Of a stretch of DNA of 64,000 nt, positions 34,714 to 47,262 are shown piece after piece. Below the pieces are notes generated by a model. The model saw only the letters and a list, made by a program, of their open reading frames with translations, searched no databases and was not told where the DNA came from. A program made the position numbers and the translations under genes. Every line of letters starts with the position of its first letter. The stretch's first letter is position 1. The stretch is from Caprimulgus europaeus (lineage: Eukaryota > Chordata > Aves > Caprimulgiformes > Caprimulgidae). Location: NCBI GenBank assembly GCA_907165065.1, contig OU015524.1, positions 37,267,295 to 37,331,294 on the forward strand, read 5' to 3'.

Positions 34714-37700
34714 AAAGACAGGCCAATTTTAGCACATTGTTTGCCTGAGCTTAAGCAATTCTGACAAAGTTTGTAGGGTCATTTGGGATAAGAAGCAAGC
34801 TCCTTTTTTTTCTAGGGCTACTTAGAAACCAAGACTACCTATCAATCAAAACTACCTGGTGTGCCATCAGATGACTTGAGTCACCAGTTGTGTGAATGTT
34901 TTCACCACCAACAGTCCTTTGATAGGTTTGCAGCAACATATAGCTTTCATCAGAGAAGAATAAGGTTGAAAGCAACTATTTATTAAGGCCCCAAATCACA
35001 AGCAATTCCAGCCAATCTATGGAGATTGCTTATAAAACAAGAGGTCAGTGTTTTTGGGTTACCTGGTTCACAATTTTTTAAATTCTTGTGTTGACAATGT
35101 CACATTTTAGTAGTTCAACAGACAAATGAGTTTATCTGCTTTTCTCCTTGCATGGCAATACACTCAGGAGCTGTGGCATAGCAAACTGAGGGCTTTGTTT
35201 CTGATGGTCCTGCAGTCAGCTTATCTTGGGCTGTTAAAACTCTTCAGCAAGGAACTCACTATTTCCTTTATATATTGTGGCCTTGGAGTTTATTCAGTCC
35301 CTGGCTGAATTAGTTCCTTTTTAAAAATGAAGCACTCTTGGCTAATCATTTAAATAAGTAAAAGGCCACTTGAGCACACAGAATTCATTTCCAGTAGGAA
35401 AGCTGATGGAAGTAATCTTTTCTGAATCTCTCTTAAGAAGATGACTCAGAAGATAAACAAGGGCTACAAACCTGCCTGTGTGATAGTGCAGGGAGGCCTT
35501 TGCATTAGTAGCATTAACTCCTGCATGGCCCTAAAGGAAGAGTTCAAACTGGAGGGCTGTGTTTTTGCTGTGAGACCCCCTTCCACCTGCCCTGCCCTGT
35601 TCCTGACTAGATTATTACAAGGTATTACAGCTCTAGAAATCAAATAATACCACCAAAGCAATTAAGTAGGTTAATGAAGTAGGTTCTTAAATTACGCTTT
35701 TTAAAGGCAAATTGTTTCTTCAGGCAGATAAAAATATTTTTTTTCATTAAAAACCTTCTCGGGTGGGCTATGCTGCAGCTGCATTATGATTAATTTTGTC
35801 TGGAGGACTGCAAAGACCAGAAGATAAGCAGGAGGTAGAGCAAGGAGAGAACAAATGACAAAACAGTTATAAGAGCTGTTTTCTCTCACAAAGAGAAAAC
35901 AGTTATAAGAGCTTTATCCTGAAGGCACAGAAATCAAGTGTCTGTAGAATCTTGACCTGTCAATCTACTTCTCGTGTCAAAGCCTTACATCACAGGTATA
36001 TAATACATATTAAATTTGGCATTTCTGAAATAAAAACCTTCAGTGTTTTATTTGTCGATAAGACACTGGCAGCACTTTCATAGCATTCTAGTGCAGGCTT
36101 CTGACTGATATTTTTAAAAGCTTTGTTTTGAGATTTTAAGAGACCTTCAAACTGGACTTTGGTAAAATGAATTGAGTTTGTCCAATTCCCTGTACTGACA
36201 GCTGAATGCCCACTTGATCATATCACAGAATGTACCTCATTTTGTTCCTCTGAGCAATTTATTTGGTTGTCATAGTCATTAGAATTTGCCTGCTAATAAA
36301 AGATGTATTGTCTATTGTATATGCCATCCTATTGTTTGAAGTTAATAAAAGCCTGTTTGAAAACAGCAGTTTCCATAGGAACAGTTTTCCCAAATAAATC
36401 TTACATGGAGAAGTATGTCATAAATAATTGGTCCTGCCCTAAGGGAACTGTTAAACACCCAAAGAAAATGCATGGGTAGAGATAGAGAAAAGAAAAGCTA
36501 TGAGAAAGGCATAAAATGATGGCAAATTGGGAAAAGTATATATTTTTTACCTATTCAGAATTCTTTTCCAAGTTATAAAAAGTACTAAGGTACTTTGTTT
36601 TTGGAACTTTGATGATATAAAGTAGAAGTCTATATTTTACCTCGTAGGAACTTCGTTGTTACACTCCATGAAAGTCTCCTTAAATTATATTGTGGTGATA
36701 TCTTGGTTTTAGTTTATATATTTATATTGCACATTACCTCTTTACCAAGAAGAATAATATACATATACTAGCAGTACATTTTTAGAATGTAAATTTTAAG
36801 ATGTATAAATCCAATGCAATGTCTTACAGAAAGGATAAACATTATGTTATAACATCTTTTCAGACTACAATAGCTCAGGAGAAAAATGTGATTGCATCCA
36901 ATAAATAACTAGTCTCCCTGGAGAACACAATATAATGGACATTTTCACTGTCTAAAACTCTCCTAGGAAAACTGGAAAACATAAGTTTGCTCTCCTTTTA
37001 GAACCAAGGGGAGCTTAGTGGACAAGTACCAAAACCAGAGAAACACTGGTGTTTGATAAAGCCTCTAACAGAACAGAGGCCGTCACTGCTCAGCAAGCAG
37101 ATGTAAGGTGCTGTTTATGGGTAGGAATGTAAAGGGCGGGCCTCAGGCACCTGTTTCAAGTGATTCTGCAGGAGTTGCGTCTTTGGTTACTCAATTTTAT
37201 CTACAAGAATGGAGATAGTTGAATTTTCTTCCCTTCATCAACAGGCTCGAAAAGCTTTATCTGAGTCACAGTTTCCAAACTACGAGAAAATTCTGTGCAT
37301 ATGTTTAAGTAATTGTTTGTTTTGAATTATATTTTAGTTCTGGTTAGTTTTTGACAGTTAATTATAAGCTTGGTCTGGAAGCCTCAGCTACAATGGCCAA
37401 AGCAAAGAGCTGCCAGCTTGTCTAAATCTCTGGATAAGATCCAGATCCAGCTAACTTCCATAGGCATGTAATTTAATTTCCTGAGCTTTTGTCCTCTGCC
37501 ACAACTTCAGTGCAGAGACAAAGAGTATCGCTTTGTAAAGATGTGCAGCTTGCAGGAATCCCCGTCTGAAGAAAAGAGCATCTCCATTAAATGCAAAAAG
37601 CTGAGTTTTCTATTTGTTGAATGTCTTCTTTACTTACACAACCAAGGTCTGCAATTATATTATTTTTCATTAAGAAACTTGAGAAATTTGGTTAGCCAAA

Positions 37701-38369
37701 GTTCTAAAAGAAAGTTATATACGCTATTCACTAAAGAACTGGTCTCCAAGCTCCTCATTCAATGTCCCTCCAGACTGGAGCCTTCACTTATGCAAGGCCA
37801 GATTAACTTCACTGAATTTATACTGATTTATAGCACACATAAATTTGGTTCCAGCCGCCAATGGTTATTGACATCTTTTAGTTAAAAAAAAAAATCCAGA
37901 TAAGCCCCAGGGCAGACTGGAGGAATAGGACACAGGATGTGTGATGTTGGTGGCCTGTAGGACAGTCAATGGTTGTGAACTCAGAATGGGGTTCAGATCA
38001 GTAGAAATGTGCCTTTGATGTCTTGCATTCCTATCCCTTTATACTTCACTGTGACATTAAAAAATTGTGGGGCTTTTGCAAACACTGAATTGCTTGCAAA
38101 TTCATAGACACATACACAGACAAACATGACAAAAACTTCTTTAAGTATCATAACTGGTTTATTTGTATCAGGGAGATACAACGCTGGTTCCAGAGAACAA
38201 AAATGGAATGCCCTTGTGAGGCCATGAATGACTATCTGGAACTCTGTTATGGTTATTTCTCATGCATAACTAATTTTAAACAAAAGGATTAGGTTTGAGA
38301 GGGGAATATCTGCTTCTGGGAGTGCCACCATCATGGTAGTCCTCCCTAAAATGTATGTGTGCTTTACAA
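34714..38369. other. Unique AT-rich sequence, no gene seen
   Basis: No recognised gene or young mobile element apart from the repeated hairpin at 35860. Long AT-rich tracts with repeated AATAAA (36290-36400) and many open frames of chance length. Some of it could be conserved regulatory DNA, which cannot be judged from one sequence. Confidence 0.35.
35860..35913. repeat. Direct repeat interleaved with inverted repeats
   Basis: The 18-mer AAAACAGTTATAAGAGCT occurs at 35860-35877 and again at 35896-35913. Between the copies, GTTTTCTCT (35878-35886) pairs exactly with AGAGAAAAC (35892-35900), and each AAAACAG can also pair with CTGTTTT at 35876-35882. Confidence 0.8.
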
Positions 38370-38431
38370 GGGGGTTGGGCTAGATGGCCTTCAAAGGTCC
38401 CTTCCAACCCAAACCTTTCTATGATTCTATA
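38370..38431 (+). mobile_element. CR1 LINE 3' terminus, about 60 bp
   Basis: GGGTTGGGCTAGATGGCCTT, then CCCTTCCAACCCAAACCTTT and CTATGATTCTAT are the last bases of a CR1 3' UTR. Confidence 0.9.
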
Positions 38432-41400
38432 AGACATGAAGTCTACACAAAATCCAGTAGAAAGATGGTGTTTACAGTTGCAGGTGTCCACATTTCAGCC
38501 TTGTAGAATCAGATTAACCACTAAAATGCAGCAAGCCTGTGAAAGTAAGGAGATCTCATATGATCACCAGATGATCATAATGAACACAACCAGCAGTGTT
38601 ATTACCTGTAATTTGATATAAATGCAGCACAAAGTCCTATGTAGGTTCTATTATAGTCTTTCCAGATTATGGTCTGTGAAATTGCTATCTCATAAGCAAT
38701 GCTGGAGAAAGTGTTACAGAGAAGGAATTTAAAACAGACAATTTGGTTCTGTCCCAAAACACAGAATTGCTGATAGAAAACAATAACAGTTGCTAAAAAA
38801 TGCTGCTCGAATGAGAACGATTGCATTTCCTTTCCAGGGAATTATCTTAGAAGTAGAAAATACCTAAGTCATAAATGACAAAACACAAAATCCTGTAAAA
38901 ATGTTGTTTCTGATAGAGCAACATCCCATAATCAAGACAGGCAGCATTTCTATAATCACTAATGAACCAGTATACTGTGTGCACACCTAATGAAGGTGCA
39001 GACCTGAACTTGCTCTTTTTGAAACAAAAATTATGAAAAAAATAAGTTGTTTTTTTTTTTTTTTAAATTTTGCTTATTCCTGGATTCCCTTCCTCAAATT
39101 CTTTCTCTTTTTCTCAGAAGTCACAATACTTTCACATCCAGAATGGATCCTGCTACCCTCAAATGTTGTTAATTAATTCTGTCGCTTAAACAGTAACTGT
39201 GACATTCAGAAAAGACATTGAAGATATCCTGATTCTCCCATTCAACTGTTGCATTCCTAAAAAGACTTAAAAAATATAAGTCATGCTCTTTTCTCCCCCT
39301 GGCAAGCAGATGATTAAATAATAATAGTCATTCTTTAGGGTTTTCTTTTTGTTTGCCTCCTGGTTCCTTACCTTGAACTCACTTCACACAAGAAGTCTTT
39401 TTCCTCTGTAACCACAAAAGCTAAAAACTTTCTCTAAAATTGAAAAATAGAATCCACCTTAAGATCCCGATTCCAGGAAATTGGAGTTTAAGAACTACCC
39501 TGAAATAGTGAAATTACAATAAAATCACAAGAGTTGGCAACACTGCAATTCCTCCATGAGGACAATTTTGGTGTTTTGCTACTTTCCTCATTGTAGGGCT
39601 CAGAGTGTGGAAAAGGTGACAGTGGAAAGGGGTTTCCTCTTCTCAAACCTGGGAAAGGGGGAAAGGTGCCTGGTAGAACACGTTCTGGCTGTCTTGCTCC
39701 TATGACGGTGGATGATTAGGGCTGTTCCCAGGGTGCCTCTCACCCAAAGGTGGTGGAAGTGAAAAGCACAGGGAGGTTGAAGGGGGAGCGGCCCTTTAAT
39801 ACATGAGGGGAAAGGAGTCTTAGGTGTATCACCCCTGGAAGAGGGAGCCAAGAGAAGACTGATGGTCAAAGATGAATTCCCTGCAACTTGTCCAACCCAG
39901 GGAGCAGCCAAGGTCACACACCGGCCTTGTGCTTCAGAGCTACACAGAAACCCTCAGCCGTGGTCTAATAACACTTGGAGAAGAACAATCTCTTCTGCTG
40001 GCAGTTCATGTGGTCCAGCAAGCTCATTCAGTGAGAATGGTGTATTTTAAAGCCTGTGTCTAAATTAAGGACTCAGAAAGATGCTTTTTTTCCTTACCCT
40101 GAAAGAACAAGAAGTACAATTCAGCTTCCCTAGCGTAATTGCTAAAAATGAAAATTATCTATTAAAAGTATGACCCAACTTTTCTTTGCATTTTTTAACA
40201 AAGCAGGAAGGCTGAGAGTATACATTATAAAAATCCCTGTATTTTCTTTTCTTAGCAATAACAGTTGACAATAACTTAGCACAATTAACCAGTACTAATG
40301 TTGTAATTATAGAGGTGGTTCTATTGTGTAATAAGTGAGAATATACAGCCACTGGCAACTTCACCCCCTACCCCTTCTTGTATTTCTTGCTAACCTGAGT
40401 TATCTTATTTGCATTGAATGGTAAAGTTGTTGTTGAGCTGTTGACACTTTTTCTCAGTAAGTCAGCACAAGCTTTATGCCCTTCAAAGCTATTTAAATTC
40501 TTTTAGCTGGAAAGTTTAATTATACACAGTACCTTCAACAATAACACAGAAATATTCTCTAGGTTAATTTTGCTCTCTAAAAATCCAGGTTTTTGTATTT
40601 AAAGACCATTTTTACAGGATTTTTTTTCCATGATATTATAAATAAACATAATCTTGAATTCCTTTTTAGCAATGAGGCAAAAGTATGAAAAAGGAAAAAT
40701 AGAGTATATAACTTTTGACAGTACTGTGACTTTTTAGTGGCACTACAGCAAATAAAATAAAACATAGAAAGAAATAAAAACTGAAGCTGAAAAAGGTAAT
40801 CTGGTAAGGAGTCTAAATCTCTGCCTAAATCAGAGTCCAGTGGATTTGGGAGTGAAGAATAAATTCATCTAAAGCAGTAGTTTCAGGAGACTATAATTTT
40901 TTGTGAGTTTAGGGAATAGTTTTAACCCTTCTGGAATGTGAGCTGGTTGTGAGGGGAATAAGAAAAGGATAAGAGAAACGATTTTATTTAGACATTTTCA
41001 AAAGGAATGATTTAATTTTTTTTAAATTCAAAATGTCATTTTAATTTTTAATTCAAATATTTTAATATGATGTTTTAAGGACTGAAATGGTCATGAAGTG
41101 AAATAGTCTGAGGTTCAATTTTTACATCAGCTTTTCTGAACTCTTTTTTTTTTAAAGTAAAACAGTGGGCAGGGATGGGCAGATTTGACCAACAGTGAAA
41201 AAAGTCTCCTGCTCACTCATATCTAGCCATAAGGCAATAAACCAGTTTTCATTAATCTTTTTTTGCTATCACAGTCCTATGTAAATTCGTTTGTGCTCTA
41301 TGTTCTTATGTGCTAGGGGTAAAAGACGTGACGGCAGGCTGTTTGCTCAAGGGCCTGTGATCTGTTCCCAGTTGGCTGGAAGGCAAGGTGGAGATGCCTT

Positions 41401-41670
41401 TGCTTCCCTGCCCCAGCCCAGTTTAAGGTGCACTTTTTCCCAGACTTCTATAAAAATCCAGAGATTCATTCTTTCCCAGATCCACTTTTTACACAGCTCC
41501 ATCTTCAGTATTTAAAAACCTGCCAAATTAAGTGACAAGATATTGAATTTCCCAATTAAAAAAAAAATCACTTAAGGTGAGATCATACAGTCCAGGGAAT
41601 CATACCAACATTTCACTTGCATCTATTCCCTGAAGATTGTAGACAGCTGCAAGATGTGAGATGGTTTTGA
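38432..41670. other. Unique sequence with one GC-richer segment
   Basis: Mostly AT-rich with T-runs (39050-39064, 40620-40628) and no recognised gene. The segment 39600-40030 is clearly GC-richer, with long open frames on both strands (105 codons on the minus strand). It shows no protein motif, no LTR ends and no CR1 landmark, so it is left unclassified. Confidence 0.35.
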
Positions 41671-41680
41671 CTGTCGAGGA

Positions 41681-41925
41681 ATTGACAACTGCCATTGATG
41701 TACTAAATAGCAGAGGAGCAGGTGGCGATGCAATCGCCACGAACGGTTTTATAAGGCATGCTTGTGTGACTGGCTCATGATCCTAATTCTCTAGGTCAGC
41801 ATCAAGGAGGAAGAGTGGCTTCTCTCTATTGCCGTCAGTCTGTCATCACGTTATAACCTAAGTGGTGGAAGGAGGTCAACAGCTAATAAATCTTGTGAGC
41901 AGACTCACCACTTCCAGACTGCAGT
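41681..41925 (+). mobile_element. Possible LTR-like element
   Basis: Starts TGTCGAGGAATTG and contains a CpG-bearing hairpin (GTGGCGAT 41722-41729, loop GCA, ATCGCCAC 41733-41740), a TATA-like TTTTATAAGG just after it, and AATAAA near 41886. That order (U3, TATA, polyA signal) suits an LTR. No CA end with a matching flanking duplication was found, so this remains tentative. Confidence 0.3.
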
Positions 41926-42530
41926 CCCTTTAGAGATTGCTGCTGTCTTTTTCCCTTTTCTTCTCTTACCCCCAGTGAACCTTTACATCGTCAGAAGTAT
42001 CTGGCTTTTTCTGGCCTCTGACAAATGGAAAATACTAGACTTTGAATAGGGAGCTTCCACAGTTGCCAGTTAGTCTTTGAAAGAACCAGAGAAAATACGT
42101 TGCTAGATTTTTCTTTTTCTTAAGAGCTCTGAGATAATGGCTCAGATTAAAGACGGGACACTGCAATTACCTGAACTTTTTGAAGGGCATTTTTTCTCAG
42201 TAGCTTTGATTAAATTATTGAAAGGTTATTACATTAAGAAAATGGCACCATTTAGCTGTCCTCTCTGTGCTTTAGAGCTAGTTGTGAAAGAGCTGCATTA
42301 CAGAGCCTGTTATTGTATTGATGGATGTGTCCGTACTGTCAGGTTCACCAGTAACTCTGCTAAGACTCAGCAGAAGATCATCACTTCATTCATTCCTCTC
42401 TTGTGCATAGAAATCATCACAAAACTGCAAATTAGAGGGTGTACAGGGGATAATTAATACAAACGTTTGTGAAATCTAAATCCTGAGTTGCTTATGTCTT
42501 TAAGTTTTTCATAGTAACATATTATGTTTT
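41926..42530. other. Unique sequence, no gene seen
   Basis: A plus-strand open frame at 42137-42457 (106 codons) lacks a recognisable domain. Its cysteine pattern (CPLCALEL, then CYCIDGC) is superficial and not a known zinc-finger spacing. Confidence 0.3.
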
Positions 42531-42563
42531 GCAATTGCTTATTGTTTGCAATTGCTTATTATC
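42531..42563 (+). repeat. Short direct repeat at the edge of the LTR tail
   Basis: GCAATTGCTTATT occurs at 42531-42543 and 42548-42560, immediately before the LTR-derived segment starting at 42564. It looks like filler or slippage at a rearrangement junction. Confidence 0.75.
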
Positions 42564-42683
42564 GCAAGAGAGCAGCAGAAATGTGCAGCAGTAGCAGCTG
42601 GAGTCTAAGAAGTTGTGAGGCTACGTGGCTCCTTCTGTGGGTCCTCTCTTCACCAATTAAACATTCGTGAGGCAGAAACTTCA
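42564..42683 (+). mobile_element. Truncated LTR tail, copy 1
   Basis: This 120-bp segment matches 44031-44150 without gaps and with four differences by eye, and both copies stop at exactly the same ACTTCA. The upstream sequence is unrelated, so this copy is 5'-truncated. It includes ATTAAA, a possible polyadenylation signal. Confidence 0.75.
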
Positions 42684-43830
42684 TGCTTGAATGAAGTGCA
42701 CTTCACTTTGCTGTTTGTACTGCAGAGGCAGTATTAGGCTGTTTCTTGTTCCAGACAAAGGCAAAGAACTTGAGGTGGCTGGATTGAGTGGTGACAGCCA
42801 ATGAAACCACTGTTTTTCTTAGAAACATACATAACTAAGTGACATCCATCTACCGTAGCTAGAGTATTGCTGCCTTCCAGAGACTAGTGGTGACAGGACA
42901 GGACAATACATCTGTGCTTCAGACAGAGCCTCACAAGAAACAGGTATCTGAGTGTCTGGAAACAAGATTGCTGCATCTGCTAGGGCAATGCCTTGTATTA
43001 CATGCAAAAACTGAAGGCTGACTTAAGAAGCCATGCTTATTATTGAATGGGAGATGTACTGAATGCATGCATTTGGATAATTTTAGTTATCCAAATCCCG
43101 TATTTTCTAATATTTCCTATTATTTCTGGAGAAGAGAGCCTTTGTGATGTTCTGTAGCTTAAAAATTGATAAGAGTATACTTGCTTTCTGAATAAACATG
43201 TTTCAGAGACAAAAGTAAAACTGTCTCAAAACCTTGTTCAGGTGGCCTCACACAGCAGTCATAGGCGACATGACACAGACTAAGGACAGGGAGGAGGGGT
43301 GAGCACGGTACCCTGTCATCATTCAGCCTAGCACAACTGCACTCTGAAAGAACTGCATTTATGAAAATGGCAGATTAACAAAGAGAGTGCAAAAGCTCTC
43401 GTGGTTTGATGTTATGTCTATGAAAAATAAATGAAGTAGGGGAAAGTTAATATTTATTCCCTTTACTTCTCTAATGGAAACAAAGCATTCTTTTGTCAGT
43501 TCCATGCCAGGTGCTTATTTGGTCCATTTCTTAAAAGTACCTAAACATTAGAGAATATCTAAGTACACCTCTCTTCTTGAAGGTCTTTTTGAGGACTTCT
43601 CCAGTTTATCATCATAGAAAAAAATATCTGTGTCTGTGGAGCCCAGTAAAAGTTCTGCCATGAAGACCCTCGAAGCCAACCCCATTAGTGGTTTACACTT
43701 TGTAAATTACATAAATTACACTGTTCACAAAATTTCAGCTGTTAAAAGGATTGAAATACTTTGAGTCTGTAGATATTGAAAGTCAGGAGCTGCAGTGATT
43801 TCATTGTTTCCTGCTGTCCTGGCAGGAGGC
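42684..43830. other. Sequence between the two LTR copies, no retroviral gene seen
   Basis: If the two LTR copies were a provirus, this 1.15 kb would be its interior, but I see no primer-binding site after 42683 and no gag, pol or env similarity. It reads as unique DNA. Confidence 0.4.
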
Positions 43831-44150
43831 TGTCAGGGCAAGATGGTCACTGGTGCTCAAGAAGCACAGACTTAGCTGTCTCAAGGGTAACCTCTGCCTA
43901 GGCAGACTTGTCCACCATGGCTTCAGCTGTAGAGATCACCTGATTAAAATAATAATATGGGAAAGTAAAGGCACCTGTATGAGGAACAGATATTCCTCAT
44001 CCCGTTCCAGCATATTCTCAGGAAGTTGTTGCAAGAGAGCAGCAGAAATGTGCAGCAGTAGCAGCTGGAGTCTAAGAGGTTGTGAGGCTATGTGGCTCCT
44101 TCTGTGGGTCCTCTCTTTACCAATTAAACATTTGTGAGGCAGAAACTTCA
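43831..44150 (+). mobile_element. Putative solo LTR, copy 2 (about 320 bp)
   Basis: Starts TGTCAGGGCAAG and ends AGAAACTTCA; the right end is fixed by the identical stop of copy 1. Flanks are GAGGC (43826-43830) and CAGGC (44151-44155), a 5-bp duplication with one mismatch. ATTAAA lies near 44123. The 120-bp 3' part is shared with 42564-42683. Family not named. Confidence 0.6.
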
Positions 44151-44785
44151 CAGGCTACTTTGTCATTGGTATCTGACTCATTTCCACAGGAATGTGGAGG
44201 TTTCAAGCAGCAAGAATGACAGAGGCGCACCAAGGAAGACCTTCAGTGTCTCTGCTAGTCACCCCCATTCTGCGGCTATCAGCTGAAAAGTGGTAAGTCA
44301 AGGCGGTAAAGGACATCTGAGGGCCATGGAGAGGGAGGGGGAGACTACAGTCTGTTGCAGTTCATAGTATGAGTTTTGAAGGTGGTCTTTCACATCAAGT
44401 TACAGCACTGATCATGCTGTACCTGAAGACCAGTGTGGTGTCCTATTTCTGTCCACCAGACTATTGGTGTCCTCAGAGACCAATTCACCCCTCCCTTACC
44501 CAAGGTTTTTTTCCTAAATTCCCACTGTTCAAAGTTACAGGGGTATTGAAACTTCCTGCTTCAACAAAGCTCAAGTGGATGCTGTAGGGCCAAGGGACAA
44601 GAGTCCCTGCAGAAGGTGGCATATAGGAGTAGCAGAGAGCACAGGGGGAGACCATAGTGAATAGTCTGTAATCTAATGCTTTGACCTTTCAAGTTTCAGT
44701 AATTTCACTGTATGCAAGATAATGAATTTTTATTGGCATGCTGTACTAAAGAGGTTAATCCAGAGCCCATTAGGTGGGTGATAAA
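44151..44785. other. Unique sequence, no gene seen
   Basis: No recognisable element between the LTR and the next CR1 fragment. Confidence 0.35.
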
Positions 44786-44895
44786 TTCATAGAATCATAA
44801 AACAATTTGGTTGGAAAAGACCATTATGATTGTCTAGTCCAGCTGTAAAATTAGGGGCAATATTACCAATTCCTTTGCTAAAAAGCCATGTGGGG
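44786..44895 (-). mobile_element. CR1 LINE 3' end fragment
   Basis: ATTCATAGAATCATAAAACA and TTGGTTGGAAAAGACCATTA are the antisense CR1 3' end; the weaker match continues to AAAAAGCCATGTGG. This resembles the subfamily of the 3' part at 34361. Confidence 0.85.
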
Positions 44896-46996
44896 AAAAC
44901 GGAAGTTTTGGGTTTGTTTTGGGTTTGTTTTTGTTTTTTTTTTTCCAGGAATACTTTCTTCTCCTTGTTCTTTAATGGAACTTCAATAACTTAAATTTAA
45001 ATATTAGGAAATGTTATGTTAACTTTGTCCCTATATCATATACAGTCTGTATTGTGTATAATTCCTTGCTTAAGGTTTTGGCAAAGTCACTGTTGGTTTA
45101 TAAATACCTAGCTCCTAGCTGAAATCTGCTTTAGCTTGGAGAAGATAATGAAAGAAACCAAGATTGTAACTTCAGAGGCTATAGGCAGAACCCAGTGCAG
45201 TGACTGCCTCTAGATACTGCAGAAAAAGAACAAGCAATGACAACAGCAACTGTCATTATACCAGCACCAGGAACTCCAAAATGAGTAAGTGTCTATTGCT
45301 TAAATAGAGTAGTCATTGGCCTAGGACAAGGATTAGCTAAACTCTCTGAAGAAGGCAAGACTGGCTTCAAATGTTTCCATCAGCTTGACTGCTGTGCTCA
45401 TCACAAACCCATTGCTCTCAGCATCCCCAGGCTGCAACAAGATTGTGGCATTTCCCTGACTCCACAAGTCTGTACAGCTGTGTTACTTGCATAAGCCCCT
45501 GCTTGAACCTCAAGTCAGACCTGTGAGAACATACCTGGTGTACCTCTGGATTCAAGAGCATAACCCCAGTTATAGTGTTGAAAGCACAAATGACCCCTTT
45601 AATTGCATACTGTGTAGACATAGGCAAATGGAAGATAACACTTGGCCTGCGGGCATGAGGCTCTCAAAAATTATACCAGTACTCTTGGATATTCTGTGGT
45701 TTTATGTTGTTTGATACTAGATGTGACAAAATAATTAAAATAAATTTAAAAATTGTCCTTTAAATGACAATTGACTGCAGATGCAATTGAAATCCTCAGT
45801 ACCCTTCTCTTCTACTGCATGGTTTATAAAATGTTCCTGTGGCATGGTTCAGACACAGGAAGGATGTGATGTATATGACAAGTAGCTCATTGTGAACAAT
45901 GGGTCAGGTAGAGTGAGAGCTTTGAATCCATTACCTTTCAGGGTCACCGAGCTGCAGGTTGTATAGAAAACACTTTGCACATCATACCACCGGAATTATA
46001 ATAGGAATGAATAAAGGCGGAAAAGGTATATACAAAGCAAGCAGATACAGTATCCAGGTGTTAAACCTCTTGCTGAACAGGAAAAATAGAAGAAGAGTAC
46101 CAAAGTCAAACTCTGAAAATTCTTTTACCACTAAAAGCATATGGTTCTTTGAATCACTGTTGGCTGAGGCAGCAGAGGAAAACCTGTAGATAGGAGGAAG
46201 AACAAACCACCACAACTGAAAAAAGAATATGTGTTTCCTTTGATTTACGTGCTTTGTGGTCCACAAAGGACGCTGCACTCTTTCGAAGACCACCACTGAC
46301 ATTTCCTAATTTCCAGTCCATGCTACAGGCTAAGGAGCAGTCAGTCAAGCCTGAGCAGGGGAAAATGATAACCAGAACACATCAGCTGTGAAAATCTTTA
46401 GCCATGAGCAGGCAAGTGCACAGTTTGCAACCAGGGACCAGTGGTGCCTTGATAAGGAGTGTTATTTTCTGCACAGCCACTGACAGACTGCATTTATTGA
46501 TTTGAGGCAGTGCTCAGTACAGGCCATCAATACTGTTTAGGCAGTGGAGCAGGGCTGTAGTAGCTGCTGCTGTGTATTTTCCCACCAGAAACATGGTACC
46601 AATAAGGTAGCTGACCATCTCCACTTCTGTGCTGTAAATGGAGGTCTCAGAGTTTTTTAACTGATTAGGTTTCAGTTCACCGTGCCTAATTTTAGGCACC
46701 TAAATAACATTCCGAATAGTTCCCATTTAATCAGAGACTCTGAGTCGCTTTCTGGGGTGCCTCAAAACTGAATGACCTCTGGCAATATCTATCCCTACCT
46801 ACTGATTTTTAAAGAAGGCTAGTGCAAATAGGGTCCCCATGTAAAAACTTTATTTTAGATTCCTAAAGCTAAACTTCCTGCTCTGTTCTGCTTCAGGATA
46901 TCACCTTGTCAAAAGCTTCTGTGATGTCCTACACCTGTTCTTACTTGATTACTCTTAAAAAAAGCAGCTCCTCTGTCTGGAGTCCTTCACTATTAA
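44896..46996. other. Unique sequence, no gene seen
   Basis: A T/G-rich tract lies at 44905-44945. A small palindrome GTGCCTAA-TT-TTAGGCAC at 46682-46699 may be a relic of an ancient amniote repeat. No gene is recognised. Confidence 0.35.
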
Positions 46997-47262
46997 ATCA
47001 TAGAATGGTTTGGGTTGGAAAGGACCTTAAAGATCATCTAATTCCAACTTCCCTGCAATGAGCAGGGACACCTTTCACTAGACCAAATTGCTCCAAGCCT
47101 CCCAGCCTGGCCTTGAACACTTCAAGGGAGGGAGCATTCACAATTTCTTTGGGCAACCTGTTCCAGTGTCTCACTGCCCTCACAGGAAATAATTTCTTCC
47201 TAATGCCTAATCTAAGTCTACTCTCTTACATTTTAAAGCCATTACCCCTTGTTCTACAATAG
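46997..47262 (-). mobile_element. CR1 LINE 3' end, about 265 bp
   Basis: Antisense CR1: ATCATAGAATGGTTTGGGTT, GGAAAGGACCTTAAAGATCA, then GGGCAACCTGTTCCAGTGTC, ending at the ORF2 tail segment CCATTACCCCTTGTTCTAC. Confidence 0.94.

Noticed and set aside
42137..42457. 106-codon frame with two cysteine pairs suggesting a zinc finger
   Set aside because: Spacing fits no known finger and no splice signals flank it.
43853..44137. 94-codon open frame
   Set aside because: Lies within the putative LTR; low-complexity Ser/Cys-rich translation of repeat sequence.
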